Positions 36,240-48,743 of a stretch of DNA of 64,000 bases are shown here, piece by piece. Under the pieces are notes generated by a model. The model searched no databases, was not told the origin of the DNA, and worked only from the letters and a program-made list of their open reading frames with translations. Within the stretch, counting starts at the first letter, position 1; the number at the start of each line of letters is the position of its first letter. Position numbers and translations under genes: made by a program. The DNA is from Coniella vitis (taxonomy: Eukaryota > Ascomycota > Sordariomycetes > Diaporthales > Schizoparmaceae), in NCBI GenBank assembly GCA_011317545.1, contig WUJK01000005.1:682001-746000 (forward strand). The letters run 5' to 3'.

Positions 36240-39200
36240 TTAATACCCACCCACAGCAGGACTATCCGCCCGACTGATATCCGCACTCGCACTCGCGCTC
36301 GACGAGAAATAACTCTGGTCAATCTTCAGAATCCAGTCCATCTTATCGCGCTCCGATCGCGCCGCAAACAGCCACGTGTTATCGGTCCCATAGATCGCAA
36401 ACACGGCTGCCTGGAGTCGGCTTGACAGCTGCGAAAGACCCGAAGTCACACTCCGGTGTCGTGCCTGCGGCCCGCTGCTACTACTGTGTATTACGCCAGC
36501 GTTGGTTGCTGATCTGTGATGCTGGTTGGTCGGGCGGGGTGGTGGAGTTGTAAGCACGCTGCTTGCGCGCGTGCTTCCGGTGGTGACGGATCTCGAACTG
36601 CTTCCTGTCCAAATACTCGCGATACGTTCCGAGGCAGAGCGGCGGTGAGTCGGTTGGGGTCGTGGAGGAGGCGAGGGTATAGATTGTGGCGAGGCAACAA
36701 GCGCGTTGCTCAAATCCATGCCGCCGCCGTCCTCGTCATCGTCGCCGTTGAGAAGGCCGAGGATGCCTGGCTGACTGTCGACGCGCGAGTTACGCAGACT
36801 GACAATCGCCACCTCTTCTCCATCTGTGACGCTGTGGATGTGCAGATATGGTCGACGCAGCTCGACAAAGCGCTTGATCCAGCGCGTAGAGTCGCTGCTT
36901 GGCACAAGTAGGTAGCCTCCTTTGAGCATGGTGGGGTTCTTGGGGACGCGGATGACGGTTGCAACGAGGTCTGGAGGAGTGGGTGTCTGTGGGTCGCCGT
37001 CTGCGGGGGGGTTGGTGTTGTCTTCGCTGAGGATCTGGGTAAGGGGGTCCGGGTAGCTTCTCCAGAGCTTAAGGCATCGTTCCAAGACGTAGGTTTCGTG
37101 CTCGGAGAAGTCTGATTTTGGTGGCTCTGGAGGTTCAGTTTCTTCAGCTTCATGCTCTTGTCCGTTATCCTCCAAAACTTGTGCACTTGGGGCCTCGCCA
37201 TCCGGCTGTTCGTCATCACCTGGAACACGTGCCGGGTCCTCGTTCGCCTCTGGAGCCTGAGACGTTTCTCCATTATCTTCTTGTTGTTGTTGCGCGTCTT
37301 CACCGCTAGACGCTGCCTCCTGCTTCCCCGTGAACGTCAACACCTGAGAAGCATCCGGCGTTTCCACCAACAACTCATCCAGAGAGTCAAGGTCGTCATC
37401 GCGTGGCCGCGGTCGGGGGATATCCTCATCTTCGTCGTCGCTGTAACCATTACCAGTCGTCCGCAGCCGGGGCGCAGGCATTCCAATCTTCTTGAGGAAA
37501 TTCTGCATGGCTCCAATCTCCGCAATGCGCCTACGCTTCTTGCGAGCGCTGATGTAGTCGCTAATAAGCGACACACCGCGCGGCGTCCACGCTGTCAGGT
37601 TCTCTTCGCCCTTGACATAGTCGTGCTGGCTATTCATGCGCCACAGGTCGCCGACGCGCTTGATAGGCGCAGGCTTCGTCCGGAGCGTGAAGATGGTGGT
37701 GCTCGAGTGCACGAAGCGGACATGTTGCCAGAGCGCAGAAAACATGGACGTCTGCCGGACAAACGAGCGCGACATGATTTGCACAAAGACGTGTGTCGAG
37801 AAGCGCATCGGCTCAGCGAGCTTTTGCGAAGCAATCTCCCACGCCACGGTCATGCGGACGCGGTACTTGTCGCCGGTGGTGCGGTCCAGCAAGAGGGAGT
37901 TATGCAAGCTCGAGTCCCACTGCCCGACGAGGGTGATGCTGCGTGTGCCATTGGCATTGTGTCGGAATGTAGGCTGAGAGGCTAGCTTGAGTGGGACAAA
38001 AGGCGAGGCAGAGCCCATGTCTGGGCTTTTGCCTGCAGGGTCGACGAGCTGGATCTTGCCTACACGCATCGCCACAACATCCCCCCAGGGCAACACATCG
38101 CCCGAGCTGTGCGTGAGGTTGATTGTGATCCGTCGTTGCAAGCCCTGATGCAGCTGGAATGTGCCATGGTCCAGCTCGTTTGTCTGTGCCACCTCCACAG
38201 GCACATATTCGCCGTTTTCGTCCATTTCCAGAACCTGCACGCGAGACAACAGATCGTGCTTCTCCTCCGTGTAAAAGTGTGACTCGTTAATCCGCGCCGC
38301 CTTGGGCACGCTCCTCGAGCTCGGCACTGCATCCCGCATGTCGTCCCAGCTCAGGAGTTTATCCAGGTGCATCGAAGACACTTTTGCAAAGATGGCCACC
38401 CGCAGCACAACATCCGACGGCGCAAACATTGGCAAACTCATGCAGTGGACGCTCTCAAACCTCAGTGGCTCCTCGTCAAAGTCCTTGACCATTTGCGTCG
38501 AGGTGATGCCGTCCTCCTCCGAAATGCCAGGTATGAAAAGCTGTGCATGCACATCCGTGCCCTCTCGTTCAGCAAAGCCCACCATTTCGTGCATGACAAC
38601 GTTGAACTTGATCGAGTTTGACGGCGCCCTCGCAGTCGATGGCTCCAGCGACAACTTGATAATGCCAATGGCGTGTGAGGTGTGGGGAGAAAGAACGTCC
38701 AGGTGGAAATCCTGCACGCGGCGCTCAAAGACGGCCTTGAGCGGTACGTCGGCCTCTCCCACCAGCGTATACTGGGGCATGCACGTCTCGAGGAACGGGT
38801 TGTCCAGGCTCAGGTGCTTTGCGTACTCTGGTTGATCCAAGTATTGGTGCATTTGGCGCATTTGGCGCACCCTGTCGTGGAGTTTCTGCAAGCTCCAGAG
38901 ATGCACTATATTGTGCTTGTAATCCACCACGCGCACGCCAATACATGGCTTGATGGCCTGCTCTAGCGCAATATCGTCGCCTTCGCCGCCAGTCAAGATC
39001 ATGTCGTAGGAAGAGATGAGGGTGTGGCCTGTGTCCACGACACAGAACTGGAAGACGACGCTTTCGTCCAGTTCTTGGCTCATGATCTGGGCCTCCTTCA
39101 ACGTCGCTGCGTGCTGCAGGACAGACTCGGCCATCTGCACGTACCGTCGGCCACGCCAGTGATGGATGACTTGTCTGCCCACTTCAAGCTCCTCTTCAGA

Positions 39201-41877
39201 CAGCTTTGGGCTTGCCTTGCGCCTTTTCAACGGGTCGAGTTTCTCAATCTTGGCCTCGAACGCGCGCTTCTGCACTTCCAGCTGCTTCTGCATGTCCTCC
39301 TTCATCTTCTTGAGCGTCTCTTCCATCTGCGTCTTCTCCCTCTTGATCTCCTCCACTTCCACGTTGGCGGCCTCTGCGCTCTTGAGCTGGTCCTGAAACT
39401 CTTCCTTTTGCCTGTCCAGCTGCGCCTGCATCTCTTCACGCGCGTCGCGCATTTTGTCGTCCGAGTCGGTCTGCTTCGGCGTCGAGGGGATCGTCAATGC
39501 AGTGTCAAGGGAAAAGTTATCGATTGTTCCCGTAGATAGGTACTTTTCCCTCATGGGATACGAGTTGACAGAGTCCATATCCTCGTCGCCTTCCTTGCCC
39601 ACCACACGCTCAGCTCGCGCCCGCTGGACTTCTTCAAAGAGCGCATTCAACTCCTCGTCCGTGAGCTTGGTGAAATTCTGGTCAGAGCCCAAGATAGCAC
39701 CCGCAGCTTCCCTTCGCGCAAACGACCAGTCGGAATCACGACCACGGGGCGCGGGCGAGTTGGGACGGCTCTCGCCGCTCCCAGTTTCGGAACCGCCTTT
39801 GCTAAAGCTCCGTTCATGCGTTGGCCGCGGACTCGGCGAGGGCGAGGACTTGTCGCGCTCAAAGGCCTGCAGCTGACTGGCAGTGACGGACTGGCGAAGC
39901 AAACTATGCCTCTGCGTTTCCGACTTTTCTGCCCGTTCAGCCTGCGCTTCCATGGGGTGGTTGAATCGAAAGATGTGGAAGTCACCCAGAATCACACGGT
40001 AGCCGGAATGCAACTGCTGGGGCTCGGTGATGCGCTTGCCGTTGATCATGACAGCGGCACCCTCAGCTGGTACAATTGTTACGGTGCCGTCTGTGGCGTT
40101 GTTCTCAAAGGAGCAGTGGTAGGGGAGGATGCGCGTCCCCTTGAGCTTGATGCCCAGGTGGTTCTCCGTGCTCGCCGCCTCCGACTCGGCCACGTCGCCA
40201 TTGCCAACGGTTGTGGTGCCAGGTTTCAAATTGTAAACGAGACACTCTGCAAGCAGTGGGTCGTCTGACAGGTTGACCAAATGGGGCATCTTCTTTGGCG
40301 TACTGAGACCAATGAAGCCCTTTTCAATGCTGATACCCAGTTCCTCCAGGGCAGCCTCTCGCTCCTTGTGAATCTCTTCTGTCTTGATCATCTTCTGCTC
40401 CCATGTCTGGTTAAGATCGGTGAGCAGCTTCTCGCTTTGACTGAGCTGTTCTGCAATCTCTGCCTTGGAAACCTTCTTTTGCGAACCATCAGTCGATGTA
40501 ATCGTCACCATCTGCTGCTCCAGAGGTGTACCTTCCGCATACACCTCGTCTGCGGGTACGCTCACGCCGCCAGCGCCTCCCGCACCGCCCACAGCGCCGC
40601 CGCCGAGTTTGCTTCTCAACAATGCCAGTTCCTCCTTCAACTCTCTGATCATGCGCGCGTTTGCGTCCTCGTTCACGACGGCGTGGTTCTTGATGCGCTT
40701 GGCAGAGTCGGCATAACGGAGCGTGCTCAGGGTCTCGTCATAGTTGATATCGGCAGGACTGATTGCTGCAATCATGGCCGTCATGCTGTTGCCACCAAGC
40801 GAATCCTTCAACAGCCAGGTGAGCACCGAATCACGATATGGCACCTGGCCAGCCGCGCCCTTCTTCTTCTTGCCAGTGGACAAATCGGCGAGAGCAGCAA
40901 TGACACGACCTAGTGTCGACAGCGATCGGTTGATTTCGGCACCTTCCTTGAGTCGCGCGCCCGTGGCACCCGTCGACGTCGCTCGCTCAGAACCAGCCAA
41001 ATCGACCAGACTGATCTTTGCTACCTTTTCGGCCTCCATCTTGGTCTCGGTGTCGAGCTTCTTTTGGGTGAGCATGAGGGTGAACACGGCATGACTTCGG
41101 CTGGACGTTGCGTTCATGTTGGTTGCGGCAACCGTTCGCGCCTTGTTACCCTCGTCCATGAGGTTCTCAATCTCTTCAAAGCTGCCCACCACGAGCTTGG
41201 CCAGATCCTCTACATATGGACCCGTGGACGGATGCTCTCGGACCTTGAGGTTGCCCTTGGTGCCTGGGTTCAGCAAGTCCTTGACCCTTTCATTGTAGAT
41301 TTCCAGATACGAAACCTCGACTGTACATCGCGTGTTTGGGTCCTTTGTCTGTATGTCTTTGATCCTCTCAAACATGTCCTGACAAATCTTTGGAATGATA
41401 CCATGCTCCTTTCCATAGCCCATCATGGAATACGACTTTCCAGAACCAGTCTGGCCATAGGCAAAGATACAGTTGTTGTAACCGGCAAAGGCGTTGGTGA
41501 GGAGGGGTTTGCCCAGGTCATCGTGCAGATTCTCTTGTCCGGCATAGTTTGAGTCGTCCTTGCTGAAGGACCAGTAGGACCGATCAAATGCAAACACTTT
41601 TTGGCCGTGGTCTTTGCCGCTTTTTGCTACCGGTCCGTCTGGGGGCGGCGTGAGGATGGTCTGGTCACCCTTCATTTCAACGATACATTTTGCGCCTCGG
41701 TCGATTTCTGCAGAGATGATTGCTTGTCAGTGGCCGTACCACCCACACCTTACCAATCTGCCACCTCTTGCCAAAAAAGACTTGGCAATGTACCAGAGCT
41801 GTTCCTCAGACAGACTCACCTCTCCCGTTGAAGGGCCGCACCCTCACCACCACCTTGATGTTACCGCCGCCTGCCAT
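36240..41877 (-). CDS. Kinesin-3 motor (Unc104/KIF1 type)
   Basis: Exon 1 (41820-41877) and exon 2 (36240-41707) joined over a 112-nt intron give 1841 aa. The plus-end-directed microtubule motor carries endosomes and vesicles along hyphae. N-terminal motor domain: IKVVVRVRPFN start, P-loop GQTGSGKS at 104-111, switch I SSRSH at 221-225, switch II DLAGSE at 255-260, neck region YADSAKRIKN. A glycine-rich linker follows, then an FHA domain at about 493-605, a charged coiled-coil stretch near 790-860 (EEMQAQLDRQKEE), the long KIF1-type middle region (DUF3694-like) and a C-terminal PH domain at about 1613-1820 for binding phosphoinositide cargo. An insert rich in Ser, Pro and Arg, about 120 residues long, splits the PH domain. 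An acidic, Gln/Glu-rich segment precedes it. The start ATG lies in MAGGGNIKVVVRV, the standard N-terminus of the family. Confidence 0.95.
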
Positions 41878-43394
41878 GGTGGCTGTTTTTGCTCAGATGC
41901 GCACGAGCCACGGTCCAAGGGGGCCGGGGCGGCCTTGCGCAAAGACGGCGGATGCAGAAAGAGCAGGAGACGAGGAGATGGCAACCGCTGGACGGCAAAC
42001 CCAGCTGCGCGTTCTTCGGGGACGCGTCTCGCAACGCAGAATGCAGCTGGGGGGTTGGGGGGTTGGGTTGCAGTATGCTATTTCTCCGATGTTGCGCTTC
42101 CGGTGTGTGCGTGTAGTCAAAGAAAGTCCCTTTGCGAATCCGGCATATGATCCCGTCGCTTGCTTGAGAGTTCCAGGCTCATCCTACGTCTAGGATCGCA
42201 TGGGATCGAGCTCTGAGGAGGGGTGAGAATCGTCGTCGTCGAGCAGGTCTTGATTCGTCAGCGAGGGCGGCAAGGTGGAGGTTCGAAGGGTCAAGGTCGG
42301 CAGTGGGGGACAGGCTTCGACCGGCTGCGTCTGGCTCGAGGCGTTTTGCGCAAGCTGGTCACTGCTGGCTTGTCTGCTCCATCCGCCCCAAGGCAAGGGT
42401 GAGTGAGTCGGCCAGTCTCGGCAGTCGCAGATGTAGGGAGCGGATTGAGGACGGGCGGGCTGAATTAGACTTTGAGACTCGCTGGGTGCCGGTAGTGTGG
42501 CGGTTGGCAGGACGGGGCGGACAACGGGGGTCTTGAGAAGCAAAAGACGGGAGCCCGTCGCGAGGGGTCTTTCGGTCCTGAGAGGTGAGAAGAAGGGCAG
42601 AGAGGGTCCGAGGAGGATGGAGCCGTCCAGGTCGCCCGATTCGGCTCTGGTGAGCAGGCGGTCAGCAGGGAGAAAGGGAGCGGGAGCGCGCGCGGGCACG
42701 GGCGCGGGCGCAAAAGAGGGACGCCCGAGATGAAGTCACAGGTTGTCGGGTCGACGTTGGCGCGGCGCGGCGCGGTCCACGGTACTCAAGTCAATGAATC
42801 TGCACAAGGCGAGAAGAGGCAAGAAAGACAATTGCAAGATGGATGGCGGGCTGCAGTAACTGTAAGCAATTGCCAATCGCAATCGACGCGACCGCGAATT
42901 GCTTGATTGGTTGGCAAGTGTTGGCTACCTACTGACTGCTTCTACGGCTGTGACTGCAGGTTCGTCATAGGCTTGACACCTGGGCTGCTCGCATAACGCG
43001 CCGTTGGTTCAAAGGGTTCCAGGGTTGCTGTCACTCACTGTTGCCCACCACAGGCACCGCCGGGGCTCAACGCGGGGGGGGGGGGCTGAAAGGACATCGC
43101 GAGGCCCTATAACGAGGGCTTGGTTCAGGGTTACAAGGTTTTTGTTGGGAAAGAGCCCGCTGCCCCAGATGGGCCCCCCTTCCTCGTGGTCTGAAAAATA
43201 ACAAGGAGGATCCCCTACCGGAGCTCCCGGCGGCTCATCAGGCTAGCAGTACCTTAGATACTGACTGTTATTATAATCCCAATTCATGCATGCGCTCGGT
43301 TGTTGCGCACCATGGTTGAAAAGAAACACAGTTTGTAGGTACGTGAACCTGCAGCCCAAGATTACCATGACTTTGGCAAGCACTGGAGATCAAA
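41878..43394. other. Kinesin upstream region and beta-glucosidase 3' flank
   Basis: No supported gene. A minus-strand frame at 42190-42699 is open for 169 codons but begins only with GTG, has no ATG and shows no domain; it is Pro/Ser-rich in GC-rich sequence. A 14-nt G run (about 43073-43086) and alternating GC stretches (42690-42710, 42760-42775) are present. Confidence 0.5.
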
Positions 43395-46300
43395 TCAAAC
43401 AGCAAACGTCCCATTCAACCTCAAATCACGGCTACTGGCCCCAAGGAAAACCGTATACACTCCTGGCACAAGCGACCACTTCTGCGCCACCACATCCCAC
43501 TCGCTCAGATCCCTCCTCGTAAGCGCGAACCCAACCGTCGCTGTCTCGCCCGCAGACAGCAGCGGTTTCTCGAATCCCCGCAACACCCTTGGCCGGCCTG
43601 CCGTGTTGTTGCCGCTGTTATAGCTGGGCGTCTCGACGTACAGCTGCGCAACCTCTGTCCCATTCACCGCACCTGTGTTTTGGATATTCGCTGTTACACC
43701 GACCAGCACGTCCCAGAGATCAACCTGACCGCCCTGCTGGATCTCGCCCGACGGATATTGCGATGTATTTGCCGTTGTGTTCTGGGTGACAGACAGATTC
43801 GAGTATGCAAAGGTCGTATACGATAATCCAAAGCCAAACTCATACCGAGGCGTGACGCTTGCAGCATCGAATCGTCGGTAGTCGATAAACACCCCTTCGG
43901 TGAAATTGGCCTGCGGAAAGAGCTCAAATTCACCCGTCCCGCGTTCGGGCTCCAACAAGTGTCCGTAATCAGACTCGTTCCGAGCGATGGTATAGGGGAG
44001 CTTGCCCCAGTTATTGGACTGGCCGTAGAGCAGCGAGACCAACGCCCGGCCCGATTCTTGTCCCGGCAGATGTGCAAATATGAGTGCGGTAACATTCTCA
44101 TTGTCGATAAACTGGTCCACCAGACGCACGCCAGCATTGTGGAAGACGACAATGGTGTTGTTGCACTGCGAGGCAACGTACTTGACGAGGCCATCCGTGT
44201 AGTCATCGCGTATCCCAGGCCGATCAGACCCTTCGCTTGCCCATGCATTGCCAAAGACCAGACAGGCATCTGAGGCTCCGTCAACATAGGGCGTGGCAGA
44301 CTTGAAATCCCAGAACAAGGCAGTGTCGTCACTGAATGCCCGTTGGATGAGTGCGTCCATGGGTGAGTTGCCCAGCGCAGCATTGTTGGCTCCCGAGCCA
44401 CCGCCGCAGAACAGTGTCCCATTGGTCGCAATCTGGGGATATGTATACGTCAAGTTGCCAGCAAATCCTTCAACAACAACCAGAGGGTCTGTCGCTTCTG
44501 CTCCATATGTCCAGATATGACCACCAGCTGGCTCGGCATTGTACTGCCCTGGTTGCGTGGCAGAGTACCCATAGATGGAGAGCAGTTTGGGTTTGCCCAA
44601 AGGCAAAGCACCCTTCGTATTCTTGGCCAGCACATGCCCTTCTATCGCACCGTCGAGTAGGACTTGCTTGAAGGAGGCATTGCGAGCATCCACAACTGAA
44701 TGGCGATCTGTGAGGCTCTTTGGTAAGCCAACACCAGGCGGAGGGAAGCCGTCGTCTTGGCCAAGCTGATACCAAGCAGCAAGGAGCCTATAATGCCGAG
44801 AAGTGAGTCTTATGTGGATCGAGTGAATGCGAGGTGATTGCCCTCGAACCACGTACCTTGTCAACATGTCATTGATCCTCCATTCAGCCAATGATCCATT
44901 CGAGACGGCCAGCGAGAGCTGCGAACCCCAGAAGGCTTCTGCACTTGGCATCGTCACATCGAGTCCTGCCAGAGCTGTCGCAACGCCCGTGTACTGCGCA
45001 CCCCAATCCGACACGACGAAGCCCTGGAAGCCTAACTCGGTCTTCAAGAGACCATTCAGCGTAGCACTGTTGGCACAGCCATAACTGTTGTTGATTCTTT
45101 GGTAAGAGCACATGATGTTTGCGGTACCAGCATGAATAGCGTCTTGGAATGGCCTAAAGAAACAGTTTGATGAGTATCTGCGTTGCACCAAGACATGCAA
45201 TAGGTCGTCTCACCAAAGATAGAGTTCATGCATAGTCTGGTCATCAATATTCGACGACACAGACTGCGCTGTCCCATTCGGCATTCGATGCGTCTCTTGC
45301 TCGTAGCCAATGAAATGCTGGGTGTTCCATTAGTATGCGAATATGACAGGCATCAGGCGTTAAGTAGCATCAAAGGCCTCACTCACCTTGGTGCTCGTGA
45401 TAACACCAGCATTTTGAGAACCAGCAACAGTTTCAAAAACAAGTGCACCAGAAAGATATGGGTCAGGAGAAATGCCTGCTCCCATTGCTCGTCAGGATCA
45501 AAGCAAGCCAGCCATTCGGGGTCTCCCCTCTTTCCAGACAACTGACCTTCCCAATTCCTTCCACTCGTCACTGTTCTTCCCACAGGGCTCACTACGGGGC
45601 CAAGCAAGACATTGACCCCTTTTGTACGGAACTCGCCCCCCATACCGAGCGCCCTCTGGTAAGATAGATCGCGATTCCAACTATATTCAAAAGGCCCCAG
45701 ATCTCAATCAGTCTGCGTCTTTCCGTCCTGCTTGACGGTGCATAGAAAGAAACCTCTCACCTTGCACCCATATGAATACCCGCCGGCCACGACGAAACAA
45801 AATCCGCCGCTCTCACACCATTGCCAGCGTCATGGAAGCACATGCCGGGAAACCCGATGCGTTCGATTGGATTCAGATAGCCCACGCACCCCGTATTTGA
45901 TGACGTGCCGGCCGTGAGACTGATCTGCGTTTGACAGTCAAATGATTGTTACTAAGCTTGGCCTTTTGCTGAAGGGCATCAATCTCCTTCCTCTTCTTTA
46001 GCGTTGTCACCTTACCTTCTCGTCCAATGACATATTAGCAACCAGAGCCTGTGCGCGCGACAAGGCCTGCGCCCATGATCCTGTACCGGTAGTATTTGCT
46101 GTTGGGAGGTGTATCAGCACAAGACTTACACATCCACCGCCGCACAAGACGATAGGTAAAGCCACTCACGAGAAGGATAAACAGGCGGCGAAAGACCATA
46201 GAATGTATCGTCACTCGTAATCAATCCACTCGTCCCATTGCCTCCGGTCGAATCCCCACTCCCGCTGCCATCATGGCCGCCACGGTTCCGCAGCGCCGCA

Positions 46301-46515
46301 AGCCCAGCAAGCCCACCCCCTATCACAAGCAGCACCACAATGGTCGTAATTACAATACCCTTTTTGGTTCGAAAAAAGGCAAACCTGCTAGGTCTTTGCG
46401 TTTGAGAGTTGACGGTGGTAGCGGTAGCTGTTGTGGCTTTGGGTACAGCGCCGCCTCCTTTTGCTGCCTCGCGCGTCCCTGCAGCGACAGGCTGGTAATC
46501 CATCCCGTAAGCCAT
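43395..46515 (-). CDS. GH3 beta-glucosidase with N-terminal membrane anchor
   Basis: Eight exons (46170-46515, 46016-46098, 45761-45924, 45547-45680, 45387-45475, 45214-45317, 44857-45153, 43395-44787) join in frame to 869 aa; all seven introns are 60-91 nt. Residues 1-52 form a cytoplasmic-type segment ending FFRTKKG, followed by one hydrophobic helix at about 53-75 and a Gly/Ser linker, so the protein should be a type II membrane protein facing the outside. The GH3 domain follows: SLDEK, FHDAGNGVR, NVLLGPVVSP.GR, and the nucleophile Asp356 in VVSDWGA. Then comes the second alpha/beta domain and a C-terminal fibronectin III-like domain (PGVYTVFLGASSRDL). It cleaves terminal beta-linked glucose from cellobiose or similar glucosides at the cell surface. 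Substrate preference is not readable. Many N-glycosylation sequons occur after the anchor. Confidence 0.94.
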
Positions 46516-48743
46516 TTTGCGTGGAGTGGCCCTTGGGTTTATGTTGGACTTGGTACCCAGTTCTGTAAGAATTATATGAAATGATCATGTTCGAACGCTG
46601 TTGCCTTTGTAGATTCTCGCTCACATCCTGTTTGCGGGTGGTGGTCCTTGTTATTGGGTGGTGTTGTTGTTGTTATTGTTGTTTGCTGGCGGTATTCCTT
46701 ATTAGGGTCAGTTCCAGGCACCCCAGCCTTCTCTTTCCATGATCCTCCAATCTAGAAAACTGTCTTACCGCCCGCGCGCATGCTCGAATAAGAAAACCAG
46801 ACAATCATAACACCAGCTAGCTACTCTTCTCTTCAGTGTATCTCTATGTATTTTGTGTGAGAAGATAAGATACATACACAGACACACACACACACAAAAA
46901 AACACCCCCAAAGCATTACAAACGGATAGCAGGGTATATACATCTGTCTGGACCATGGTCTGGAGAAAAGAAAGGGAAAAAAAAAAGAAAGAGATTGGGG
47001 AGGGGGGGGGCGAGGCCGAGCATGTACCTCTTCGCGCTTTGTTCCTTCCTCTCTCCAACAAACTTCATCACTTCGCTTTTTCGTTCCTTCCTTCTTTAAT
47101 AACCCGTCGTCTCCCTTTCCTTGCCCACCCCCGCCATCCTAGCTCCCCCAGGCCGGAGCTTGGAAGGAACGAGGACCGGGAAACGGGGGGGGGAAGGAAT
47201 ACATAGTTAGTAATGGGGGAGAGAAGGATTAGACTGGCTTGGCAAAGTGACAGGTAGCTGGATCCCTGTAAACCACTCTTGCCAATCATGCCAGTCAGGA
47301 CCGCGGAACATGTCTCGATCCGTGAAGAAGGTTTGTGAATAGGTTGTTCATAGAATTGGGGATTCGCATTTGCACGAAGAATACAGAAGGCAACGGAGAA
47401 TAATCAATAGTTTAACGGGTATCAGAAAGAATAAGTATTAAGCTATACACAAAGCTTTCTTTGAACGCTTCCATCCACACATGAATGCAATGAGAAACAC
47501 GAGCAAGAAAACCAAAGAAGACGAGCGACATCGCAAGTGTCCCACTTGTCTTTGCCATGCCTTCAGGGTTTTTTATACTTATACCATGCCATACGATATA
47601 CCATGCCATGCCATGCCATGCCATACCGTGTTGCTGTCGTGCCCCTTGTTCTTGCCATCACCAACTCCATCTCCATAAAGCCAATGCGAATAGAAAAGTA
47701 AGAGGCCAGCCGTATCTATGTCTCTTCCATCCCCATCCAATGGCACCTTTTGACAGCCCCCCGCCCCCCCCCCCCCCGCAGGCGGAGGCGGAAGCATCCA
47801 AATCAAGCCTGGATTGACCACTGTTGTCAATGTGTATCCGTCCACCTCTGCCATCTGGGGGCTTCCTTATCCTTCGCTGCCCATTTTCTGCAAGATGAGA
47901 GATGAAGATGGGATGGTTGGGGATAGGGAAACAAGAAAGGAAAGGAAAGCGAGAACGACGGTGATTTGTGCCATGACGAGCACAAAGACCCCTCCAACCC
48001 TTGCCTTTGGTATACGATAAGAAAACAGATAGTCCCGACTCCCATTAAAGAATCAAGTTTCTTTGGCCGCCAGTCGAGTTGCTAGGTTGTGTGTGGGCGT
48101 GTATATGAGAGCTGTTTTTGACCAAGATATGGTTGGCAAGATTCCGCTTCGCCAAACACGATATCAATCAAGAAAAAGAAGAAGAAAAAAGGGAAAAGAA
48201 GGAGGAAAAATATTCTCTCCCTTCCAAATCATATCAAGTACATTCGTATCCTTGGGTGGAGAGCATTGAGGCGTGGGCCTTCGAGCTGACCTTCCGTTTT
48301 TGTCCAGGAACATGTTGGTACATGTCTCCGCGGCTGTCAGTGACAGCATTGTTCGTCGTCACGATGATCGACTGTCTACCCAACTCATGGGACTTTTGTA
48401 ACCATTTCTCAGATAATTTGGTATACTTTCAGTCTTCATGGCGTGCATCCGGCTTGGCTCCCATAGGGGTAGCATGCTGGTGAACAGTCTGGCGTACTTT
48501 CGTCAAAGGTATTCTGCAGCCGTCAACGTTTTTGAGAAGAATCTCTGCTGGGCAGGCCGGCGATAAGGCCGGTAAGTGTGTAGAAACGGCGCTGATCGAC
48601 TGCGTACTCGGTAACTTTCCGCGCGCAATTGGATGCTTTGGGCTTTCCTAGACCTTCTCTTGCAGGTGGAATAGACTTTCCCCGCGAGCAGAAAGGCCTC
48701 CGCCAACCCTACGGCCCCCAAGCTAGTCGGACCGCACTCAAAC
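46516..48743. other. Spacer between beta-glucosidase start and G-alpha stop
   Basis: No ORF with a recognisable product. It holds the beta-glucosidase promoter side (with a GTT-rich patch at 46664-46683), a (CCATG)n array, C- and G-runs near 47010, 47185 and 47765, and the G-alpha 3' flank. Confidence 0.55.
47601..47624. repeat. (CCATG)n pentanucleotide repeat
   Basis: Four perfect CCATG units plus a partial one, with degenerate CCATA units on both sides. Confidence 0.9.

Noticed and set aside
36240..41675. Long plus-strand frames opposite the kinesin, PKS and oxidase genes
   Set aside because: They are mirror frames of GC-rich coding exons and lack any domain.
42190..42699. Minus-strand open frame of 169 codons upstream of the kinesin
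   Set aside because: No ATG, only a GTG start, Pro/Ser-rich composition and no recognisable domain.
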